Part shown: positions 8,017-16,400 of the stretch, piece after piece
Numbering within the stretch: position 1 is the first letter of the stretch
How the letters are laid out: the number at the start of each line of letters is the position of its first letter
Source: Bernardetia sp. MNP-M8
GTDB lineage: Bacteria > Bacteroidota > Bacteroidia > Cytophagales > Bernardetiaceae
Reading direction: 5' to 3'
Assembly: GCF_037126285.1 (NCBI RefSeq)
Contig: NZ_CP147012.1
Location: 1,302,001-1,366,000 of the forward strand
Length of the DNA stretch: 64,000 nt
The notes under the pieces: model-generated
The model's database searches: none
The model's input: the letters and a program-made list of their open reading frames with translations, nothing else
What the model was told of the DNA's origin: nothing
Made by a program: the position numbers and the translations under genes

Positions 8017-10437
8017 TTAAGGTTCAATTTGAAAACCTACTACAATTACATCATCAATTTGTTTGTTATTTCCTTTCCAATCTTCAAAGTGTTGTGCAAG
8101 AAGCTGTCTTTGTTTTACCATGGGTTCATTATGAATTTCTAAAAGAAGGCTTTTAAATCTTTTTATCATAAATTTTCTTCCTTGCTTTCCTCCAAACTGA
8201 TCTACATAACCATCAGAAAAAATATAAAACGAAGTAGGTTTGGTAATATCAATTTGGTGTGAAGTATATGAATTTTCAGCATTGGTTTGAAAACCTCCTA
8301 CTGAGTGTTTGTCTCCTTTTACTTCAACCATTTTTTCATCTTGAATATATAAAAGAGGTCGTTTTGCACCTGCAAAAGTAACTTGATTCTTTTCTAAATC
8401 AATTACACAAATAGAAATATCCATTCCATCTTTATTCTCTGTACTAGATTGTCGTAAAGCTCTTCGAATCTGTCCATGTAAACGACTCAAAATAGAATCA
8501 GCCTTTGTAACTCCCTGTAAATTGACAATCTGATTGAGATAAGAATCTCCTAAAATAGACATAAATGCACCTGGAACACCATGTCCTGTACAGTCAGCAG
8601 CAGCTAAAACAATTTGATTATCTTTTTGAGCAAACCAATAAAAATCTCCTGAAACAATATCTCTAGGTTTATAAAGAACAAAACAATTAGGCACACTACG
8701 TTTGAAAGAGCGTAAGTCTGGTAAAACGGCATCTTGAATGCGTCTAGCATAGTTTATACTAGAAGTAATATCATTATTTCGCTTTTCCATCAATCCTTTT
8801 TGTTCCATTAAAGTAGTATTGATAGCTTCAATTTCTTCTTTTTGTTGTTCTATTTCTACAGTTCTTTGTTTTACTTTTTTCTCCAAAAGAGTAGTTGTTT
8901 CTTTTTGTAGCTCTAAGTTTTCAGCAAGGGCATCTGATTTTTCTCTCTCCAAACGATTGACTTGATAACCAATACCAAGTGCGTAAAATACAAGTTGAAC
9001 TACTACTCCACCCTGAAAAAAATACATAAACATGTCCGAATTAACAATAGATTCTCCTTGTGTATTTATCAAATAAGAAAGAGCATAAAAAATAGCTCCA
9101 ATAAACAAACCACTTGTAGCAATTAGGTAATAACGAGCAGCAGAATACCCTTTTCGGAAGGTAAGAATACCTAATATGAATCCTAAAATGGTTGCAATTA
9201 TACCTATAAAAACAATTATTATTTGAGCAGATTTGTAAGGACTAAAATTATCGCTCCAAACAGGATATTGCAAAAACAAATGATCTGCAATAAATATAAT
9301 TACCACTATAACTAGAGCGTAATTTATTATCTTAATAAATTTGTTCCATTTTGGTAATAATTCTTTTATATTCAAGAAACTTCTTAAAAACAAAAGCCCT
9401 CCTCCTATCATAAAAAGATGAGAAATAACAATAAAAGAACGAATCAGATGATGTGAGGTTGGAAAAAGAAAATAAATATATCTATAATAATAAAAAACAT
9501 TCAGTTGAATACCTATAATCATTATCACATAATACAAATATAATTTATCTCTGATAATAAAAAATAACAACAGATTGTAGAAAGCCATCACCCACAAGAT
9601 TCCTTGAAAAATTCCTTGTGCATAAGTAAACTCATCAGCTCCTTTACTTACGCTTACAGCATCCCCTATAGAAGCTAAAATATACTTAGGATGAAAACGC
9701 AATTCATTTGAATGTAGGCGAAGATAAACAATAGCTTCTTCTTGAGCAGCAACATCAATATAAAAATAATTACGCCATTGTTTGACAGGTTTTTCTTTAG
9801 GATCTATGTCTGTACCTGAATGCTCTATGTGGAAGGCATCATCCTCTACAGAACGATAAAACGTAATTTCTGACCAAGCATCAAAAACAGAACCAATTTG
9901 TAAAGCTATTACTTCATCTCTTACACCATTTCCAACTAACTTTAAACGCAACCAATAATATGCTCCTACTTCCATATTTGAAGCACTGATAGTATTGGCA
10001 GAAAATAAATTGCTTGTATTAGTTGCAATTTCTTCAATAGATATTTTACCATCTGTTGTGTCTTTCCAAACACCTAAGTTTTCTTTAATAGTAATATAAT
10101 TCTTTTCTTGAATAGGTGGTTTTATGGGTAAGACATACTTGAATGTCAAATTATTCTTTTCAGACAAAAAATAATTGTACTCTTTTTTATTTATGTCTTT
10201 ATAAAAATTGATCAATGAATCTAAAATAGAAAATTGACGTAGTGAATCTGATTCAGTAATTTTGGATTTACTTATTATTTCTTTTAATTCTGTTTTTAAA
10301 TTCAAAACAGAGATTTGTTCTTTTTGAAGAGAATCAGAAAAAATAGTAGTCGTGTCTTGCTGACCATATACATTAACAAATGTAAATACGTTTAATAAAA
10401 ATAACAATAAAAAGGGGAGTAAAGAGCCTTTCGGCAT
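8017..10437 (-). CDS. 7TM-DISM sensor with SpoIIE-type serine phosphatase domain
   Basis: An 806-residue membrane receptor. A signal peptide (about residues 1-25) is followed by a ~240-residue extracytoplasmic domain of 7TMR-DISMED2 type (ISASNMEVGAYYWLRLKL, ALQIGSVFDAWSEITFY). Seven closely spaced membrane helices span about residues 270-490, then a coiled coil (about 490-560, QKETTTLLEKKVKQRTVEIE). The C-terminal PP2C/SpoIIE domain has the acidic metal-binding motifs ('YKPRDIVSGDFYWFAQ', AAADCTGHGVPGAFMS, 'FYIFSDGYVDQFGG'). The expected role is binding an extracellular ligand, probably a sugar or other small molecule, and controlling a cytoplasmic phosphoprotein such as an anti-sigma antagonist. 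No partner gene is adjacent. Confidence 0.92.
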   Translation of the reverse strand: MPKGSLLPFLLLFLLNVFTFVNVYGQQDTTTIFSDSLQKEQISVLNLKTELKEIISKSKITESDSLRQFSILDSLINFYKDINKKEYNYFLSEKNNLTFKYVLPIKPPIQEKNYITIKENLGVWKDTTDGKISIEEIATNTSNLFSANTISASNMEVGAYYWLRLKLVGNGVRDEVIALQIGSVFDAWSEITFYRSVEDDAFHIEHSGTDIDPKEKPVKQWRNYFYIDVAAQEEAIVYLRLHSNELRFHPKYILASIGDAVSVSKGADEFTYAQGIFQGILWVMAFYNLLLFFIIRDKLYLYYVIMIIGIQLNVFYYYRYIYFLFPTSHHLIRSFIVISHLFMIGGGLLFLRSFLNIKELLPKWNKFIKIINYALVIVVIIFIADHLFLQYPVWSDNFSPYKSAQIIIVFIGIIATILGFILGILTFRKGYSAARYYLIATSGLFIGAIFYALSYLINTQGESIVNSDMFMYFFQGGVVVQLVFYALGIGYQVNRLEREKSDALAENLELQKETTTLLEKKVKQRTVEIEQQKEEIEAINTTLMEQKGLMEKRNNDITSSINYARRIQDAVLPDLRSFKRSVPNCFVLYKPRDIVSGDFYWFAQKDNQIVLAAADCTGHGVPGAFMSILGDSYLNQIVNLQGVTKADSILSRLHGQIRRALRQSSTENKDGMDISICVIDLEKNQVTFAGAKRPLLYIQDEKMVEVKGDKHSVGGFQTNAENSYTSHQIDITKPTSFYIFSDGYVDQFGGKQGRKFMIKRFKSLLLEIHNEPMVKQRQLLAQHFEDWKGNNKQIDDVIVVGFQIEP

Positions 10438-10607
10438 AATAGTAAAGGGTTATGAACGTAATTAGTATAAAGTTTATATCATTAAAAGTATTTTTATGTT
10501 AGCTAGGATTTTTAATTAAAATAAAAAAACAGTTTTTTTATTTTAAGTCTACCTTTATTTTTTAACAGCTCATGACACACGATTTGTACATGCGCTGTAT
10601 TTTTAAA

Positions 10608-12017
10608 TTAGTTGAATTGTACTAAAATCTTTTTGTTAATTAGTTTTTCTAATGCGCTAATAGGAATAGATGTTTTTGAAAGCTGCAATTCAGAATCAGA
10701 ATTCATAGCAACAGGGGAATTGCTAATGTCTTTTGATACAGGATTAGTTCGCTTATTTTGGCTATTAGACAAATATAACTTTTTTGGAACAGAAAAATAA
10801 GTAATTGTTTCATAAAGTAGGTCAGATACAGGAAAAAAACGATAAGTATATTTATCAAAGAGTGTATATTTTACATTTTGCTCTCCATCTTTTTTACTTT
10901 CGATAAGTGCAAATTGTGCTTCATTAAAAATATACTCAGAATTTAATTTTTCTTTTGTGATTTTTTCTGAGTTTTGTTTTTGTGATTCTTTTTCCAAATA
11001 AATCGGTTTTTTAAGGTTTTCAAAAGATTTATTCACAAAAATCCAACCTTCCCATTGGTTTGCTTGGGCATTAATATCTTGCTGATTCTTTTTCTTAGAA
11101 ATTTCTTTTTCTAAAATAGAATACAATTTCTGCATTGTGTGTGCTGCAAATTCTTCTTTTGATTTATTTTCCTTCTCAGCATTTCCCTTTACAGAATTTG
11201 GTGGATAAATCGCTGGTAGGAGTTCAAATTTTCTTTTCAAACTATACTCTATACTTTCATCCACTCTACTTGAAATGACAGGAACAATTGGTACTTGACA
11301 AGCATACGATAAAAAAGCAACTCCTTGCTTTACAAGTAACCTTTCATTTAAGAAATTCACTTGAACAGTATTTTGATTTTCTTTTTTTGATTCTTTAGTA
11401 TTTATACCTGTATTACCATCAGGATAAACAATCAAGGAGTTGCCTTGCTTTAGCATTCTGATAGCACTCCAAATGCCTTTATTTTCCTCTACATTTATAA
11501 ATTGTATTTTAGATTTTAAAATTCTTTTTTGTTGAATTTCTATTTGCTGAGAAAATTTTTGATGAACTTTTAAAGAATCATCTGCTTTTCTATTCCTGAG
11601 AGTTTGATTGAGCAAAAAGCCAAAATCTAAATCATTATAAGTGAGTAAAGTCAGAAGTGAAGAATAAGAACCCAAATGAAAACAACAAAATAGAAAAGGC
11701 TTTCCATTTTTAGCTTGCTGAAGAATATCTGTTTTATCAATAACTTCAAAATTAGGAGCAAAAAGTGCTGGATTTTGTTCTTCTATATTTAATAATTGAA
11801 GATTAAAAAGCAGTTTTTCAAAAATAGATTTATGATGCGAATAAGGAATTTGGGGCATCAAACGAGACAAATTCGCTGAAGTAAAAGCAAATAAATAACT
11901 ATTTTTTTTATAAAAAGCGATTTCTTCTTCTTGATTACTAAAACTAAAAGAACGTTTTAACTCCTCTATTTCTTTGAAAATAGCTGAAGGGTTTTGAGAA
12001 GAAGTAGAATTACTCAT
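10608..12017 (-). CDS. LpxL/HtrB-like acyltransferase homologue
   Basis: A 469-residue protein resembling the lysophospholipid/lipid A acyltransferase superfamily. It shows the block-I-like FLFCCFHLGSYSSLLTLL at about residue 105, followed by GIWSAIRMLKQGNSLIVYPDGNTGI and 'GVAFLSYACQVPIVPVISSR', which match the HLGNWE and P-x-GT-type blocks of LpxL. The acidic residue of the catalytic H-x4-(D/E) pair is replaced by serine (H-LGSY-S). No N-terminal membrane anchor is obvious, and a ~180-residue C-terminal extension is low-complexity and lysine-rich. A divergent or inactive acyltransferase acting on an envelope lipid or a secondary metabolite is possible. Confidence 0.65.
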   Translation of the reverse strand: MSNSTSSQNPSAIFKEIEELKRSFSFSNQEEEIAFYKKNSYLFAFTSANLSRLMPQIPYSHHKSIFEKLLFNLQLLNIEEQNPALFAPNFEVIDKTDILQQAKNGKPFLFCCFHLGSYSSLLTLLTYNDLDFGFLLNQTLRNRKADDSLKVHQKFSQQIEIQQKRILKSKIQFINVEENKGIWSAIRMLKQGNSLIVYPDGNTGINTKESKKENQNTVQVNFLNERLLVKQGVAFLSYACQVPIVPVISSRVDESIEYSLKRKFELLPAIYPPNSVKGNAEKENKSKEEFAAHTMQKLYSILEKEISKKKNQQDINAQANQWEGWIFVNKSFENLKKPIYLEKESQKQNSEKITKEKLNSEYIFNEAQFALIESKKDGEQNVKYTLFDKYTYRFFPVSDLLYETITYFSVPKKLYLSNSQNKRTNPVSKDISNSPVAMNSDSELQLSKTSIPISALEKLINKKILVQFN

Positions 12018-12048
12018 AAGCTAAGAGAAAGTAAGCAAGTGAAATATT

Positions 12049-12260
12049 CTTAGGAATATAAAATGAATAAATTTACACTTTGGAAAATTCATGCATTAAT
12101 AAACAGGGTTAAAACCCTGTTCAATTAAAAAAATACCTTTTATGATTTTTTACAAAGATATGTTTTCAAAAATAGACTATGAATTATAAATTGGACAGGT
12201 TTCAACCCTGTTTTTATAAATAGCTAAAAATGTGAATTTATTTTTTCTGCGTTTCTTAAG
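12049..12260. mobile_element. MITE-like palindromic element, long form, with imperfect 6-bp target repeat
   Basis: The core runs 12055-12254, flanked by CTTAGG (12049-12054) and CTTAAG (12255-12260). The ends carry inverted AATAAATTTACAC / AATAAATTCACAT motifs. Two CAGGG(T)TT/AACCCTG palindromes lie inside, at about 12101-12121 and 12194-12213, separated by ~75 bp of AT-rich sequence. The left arm matches, in inverse orientation, the right arm of the element at 34526-34633 almost base for base, and the right arm matches that element's left arm. No coding capacity. It occupies most of the 353 bp gap between the acyltransferase and DUF2807 genes. Confidence 0.75.
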
Positions 12261-12370
12261 TAAAAAAGCATAATCCTTTTAATAAAATTATGCTATAAAT
12301 TACAAAATTATTTTGAATACTTAAAATACTCAGAGGCTTTATTATTTGAATAGTCCTATATTGTTTTATG

Positions 12371-13222
12371 TTACTCTACTTTTTCAATTTTACCTGAACC
12401 TGATACATTCCATTGAACTTCTGCATTACCTTTCACACGGACTACTCCACTTCCACTTACTTGTGCATTTAGAGTTGCTTTTGAAGGAGTATTTACATCA
12501 TCTGTAGCCGTTAGCTCAATACTTCCAGAGCCAACTATTTCTGCTGTACTTGTTAAGACAGGTAATAAAAATGCTTTTATATTGCCTGAACCACTAACAT
12601 TCAAGCTATTTTCTGTAGCTATTCCTCTAAAAAGAATAGTTCCTGAACCTTCAAGAATGGCAGTTACTTTATTTGCTACCTCCAATTCTAATTCGATATT
12701 TCCTGAACCTTTTAGTTTGGCAGTACAATTTCCTGTTGTTATAATAGGGTTATTTGGTGTGGTAAGAATATTTCCAGAGCCATTTAAAATAAATTCTACG
12801 TTTTCTATATTTTCTACATTGCTAATACGAGCTATATCTTGTAATACAATATCACCAGAACCACTCAAAACGATTTGAGAAAGTACTGGTGTACGAATCT
12901 CAATTATTACTTCTTCACTTGTATTATAACATTCATCATTGTCAATAATGAGGCTATTTCCTATAATATTTGTTTGGATAAAACTGATGATATTTTCTTG
13001 TGCCATAACAGAAACAGACTGTGTCTTGATGCTAGAATCTTGAAAAACATTTACAATAAAGTTTCCTCTTGATTCGATGGCTGTAAATTTAGATATAGTT
13101 CTACTTTCAGTTATCACATCTCCTTGTCCATCTTTACAGACGCTATCAGTTAGACTACAAGATGTTGAAAGTAGAAACAAAACAAATAGAGGTAAAAAAT
13201 AGATTTTGAAATGATTTTGCAT
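12371..13222 (-). CDS. DUF2807 (GIN-domain) lipoprotein
   Basis: A 283-residue secreted lipoprotein. The signal peptide ends in LLSTSCSLTD (lipobox cysteine at about residue 22). The rest forms a DUF2807 'head GIN domain' beta-solenoid with the recurring GSG motif: VLSGSGDIVL, LNGSGNILTT, LKGSGNIELE, LEGSGTILF, VSGSGNIKAF, 'IVGSGSIELT', VSGSGVVRVKG and 'NVSGSGKIEKVE' at the very C terminus. The domain typically begins with 'F..I...G...V.V', here FTAIESRGNFIVNVFQD. Function is unknown; such proteins are common extracytoplasmic proteins of Bacteroidota and are thought to be adhesive. Length fits the family. Confidence 0.93.
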   Translation of the reverse strand: MQNHFKIYFLPLFVLFLLSTSCSLTDSVCKDGQGDVITESRTISKFTAIESRGNFIVNVFQDSSIKTQSVSVMAQENIISFIQTNIIGNSLIIDNDECYNTSEEVIIEIRTPVLSQIVLSGSGDIVLQDIARISNVENIENVEFILNGSGNILTTPNNPIITTGNCTAKLKGSGNIELELEVANKVTAILEGSGTILFRGIATENSLNVSGSGNIKAFLLPVLTSTAEIVGSGSIELTATDDVNTPSKATLNAQVSGSGVVRVKGNAEVQWNVSGSGKIEKVE

Positions 13223-13340
13223 GATGAATAGTATTTAGTGTTTTTTTATATTTAGATAGCTTTTTTTAAAGACGTTCTTTATAGTGTATTCTCCCTACCT
13301 TATTAAAACAAAAAAGGGTATTTTAGAAAAATTTAACTTT

Positions 13341-13375
13341 AAAAAATCCCTTCAAAATAAATTTAAAGGGATTTA
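13341..13375 (-). terminator. Intrinsic terminator of the T9SS cargo gene
   Basis: Stem AAATCCCTT / AAAGGGATTT with a 12-base loop, followed on the minus strand by a T run, 26 bp after the stop codon of the 1754-residue gene. Confidence 0.75.
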
Positions 13376-13400
13376 TACTTTATCAGATTTTCATACTTGT

Positions 13401-16400
13401 TTATTGTAAAACATGAATCCAACCTCTACAAGTATCTCCATCAGGAGAAGTTAGATAATAATAATACATTGCTGGTTTGGCTTTATTTCCCCAATCATTG
13501 TTATAATCATCAGCAGAAAAAACTTCTGTTCCCCAACGGTCATAAATTTGAAGCTTCCAGCCTACATTAGCCTTATCTAACACAAAAGTTTCATTGAGTC
13601 CATCTCCATTTGGCGTAATTACATTAGGAGGTAAAACATTATCGACAGTAACTGTAGTTGTTTGTTCTTGGTCACAAACTCCATTTGAAGCCTTCAAAGT
13701 AATTGTATATGTTCCTGCTTGTGTATAAGTATATTCTGTTGGGTTGGATACATTGATAGAATCTCCATTTCCCAAATCCCATACCCAGTCACCATTTCCA
13801 GTATTTTTACCATTAAAAAGAATAGTAGCAGGTGCACCACATTCAGGTGAATGTTGAACATCAAAATCAAGAACTAATTTATCCACAATTGTGACTGTAA
13901 CTGTACTGTCTGTAAAACAACCTCCATCAAGGTTAGAAATTCGAACATTATAGATGGTCGTTTGGTCTGGTGAAGCAATTGGATTTCTGATAGTTGGGTC
14001 GCTCAACCCTGTTGTTGGTGTCCACTCAAATAGATTTCCACCTACTACATTAAGTTGGGCATTTTCACCTCTACAAATAGTTGGGCTTTCAGGCATTCTG
14101 ATTGTGGATAAAAACACATTATTATCATCAATGACTGAGTTTGCATCATTCTGTGTAGAATCTTGACAAAGTGCATTTTCTACTTTTAATGTAATTGGAT
14201 AAACACCTTCACTAGCATACTGAAAAGAAGGAGGATTGCGAAGTGTTGAGGTTCTTCCATCTCCAAAATCCCAAAAGAAAGAGGTAGCACCAACCGAATT
14301 ATTTATTATTTGCACAAGTGGGATTTTGTCACATCTATCTATAATAACCACTTCAAAATCAGGTTTTAATTCTTCTAAAACAGTAATTGTGACCTCTTCT
14401 TCTCTAATACAACCACTTGCAGTTGTGATACTTACAGTATATGTAGTCGTTTGGGTAGGAGAAGCAATAGGATTTGAAATAGTAGGATCGCTTAATCCTG
14501 CTGTTGGAGTCCATTGGTAAGAAATACCTTTTCCTACTTCTAATGGTAAAGACTGCCCTAAACAAATAGATTTATCTGGAGAAATAAAGAAATTGTTTGT
14601 AGAGTAATCAAATTCTTTAACAAGAGAATCTGAACAAGCAATGTTATTTACTATCAATTTTACTTCATAATTTCCATCTGTGTTATAAGCTATATTTGTA
14701 GGGTTTTGTGCTGTAGAAGTTTGTCCATTTCCAAAATCCCAAAAGTAAGAAGTTGCTCCAATCGTATTATTTACTATACTAATTGTCGGAAACTCCTCAC
14801 AATTATTAGATTGTATAATATCAAAATTTGGAATTATCTCTTCTCCTACTACTATTTCTATTTGACGCTCTTCTTCACATCCATTATTTCCTGTTACTTT
14901 TACAGTATAGGTAGTTGTTTCTGTAGGTGAAGCAATAGGATTTCCAATAGTTGCATCATTTAATCCTGTTGTTGGAGTCCATTGATAAGAAACTCCTCCT
15001 GTTACATTGAATTGCACAGACTGTCCTGCACAAATAGTAGAATCACCTATATCATAAACAAAAGCATCCTCAGTAATGACAATTTGTTTTTCAACAGAAT
15101 CTCTGAGAGTACAGGATTCACTCTCAGTTACTAATTTTATGATATAAGTTCCTGCTGTATAATTTTGAATAGATGGATTTTGTTCTGTAGAAGTTTGACC
15201 ATTTCCAAAGTCCCAAAGATAGGAAGTAGCTCCAACTGTATTATTTACAAATTCTACTTTTCCTATTTCTGTACAAAGAGTAGATTGTATAATATCAAAA
15301 TTAGGAATCATTTCTTCTTCGACCACAATTTCAATCTGACGTTCTTGTTCACATCCACTACTTCCTACTACTTTTATAGTATATGTAGTGGTTTCTGTTG
15401 GAGATGCAATCGGATTTCCGATAGTTGCATTGCTCAATCCTGTTGCTGGTGTCCATTGATAAGATGCTCCTCCACTTACGTTAAGTTGTACGGATTCTCC
15501 AAAACAAATTGTGGTATCTGATGAGAAATTAAAATCAAATGTATCTGTATCAATTACAAATTGCCTTTCAACAGTATCCTTAGCATTACAAAGGCTATTT
15601 GTTGCTATTAATTTGATTGTATAAGTTCCTGATGAGTAACTTTGAGTAGGTGGATTTTGTGCTGTGGAAGTTTGTCCATTTCCAAAATCCCAAAAATAAG
15701 AGGTGGCATTTTGAGTTGTATTGATAATACTTACAGTAGAATCATTAGCACAAGGGTCACCAAGAGTCAGTCCAAAACTTGTAATAAGCTCTGGTAAGAC
15801 TGTTACTTTAGTAGTAAGATTTTGACGACATCCTGCTGCGTTCTGTACAGTTAGTGTATAAGTTGTTGTTGTACTTGGGCTTGCAATTGGGTTTGCGATT
15901 CTAGGATTAGATAACCCTGCTATTGGTGTCCACAGATAATTTGTTCCTCCAGTAGCACTTAATTGTGTTGATTGTCCTTTGCAAATGGTTACATCAGGTG
16001 AAACAGTAAAATCAGCAGGTGAAACCACAATATCAAGATAAGCTGTATCTTTTTTAATACATAAAATAGGATTTGTAGCTATCAACCTAACTTGGTATGT
16101 TCCTGCGACAGTAAAGGTAAAAGGAACATTATCATCTTGTGTAGAAATTCCTAAACCTCCAAAGTCCCATTCATAGGTAACTCCTTCAATGCTTTGATTT
16201 ACAAATGTAGTTGAGAAAGGAACACATCCTGTAAGATTACCATCATTTGTATTAAAATCAGCCTTTAATATTCCCATTTCTATTTTAAACGCTGCATTAT
16301 TACAATTGGGACTATTGTTTCGGTTAGAAAAAGCTCCAGGAGTAGTAATAAATCCACTTCCACTACATGCACAAACAGCTTGATAGATAGTTCCTGTTTT

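Noticed and set aside
14236-15521. Plus-strand ORFs across the 1754-residue gene
   Set aside because: They mirror the repeated minus-strand coding sequence and show no start context or family features.
13870-16230. Regularly spaced repeats that might suggest a CRISPR array
   Set aside because: The period is ~470 bp and the repeats are coding (PKD/Ig modules); there are no short direct repeats with unique spacers.
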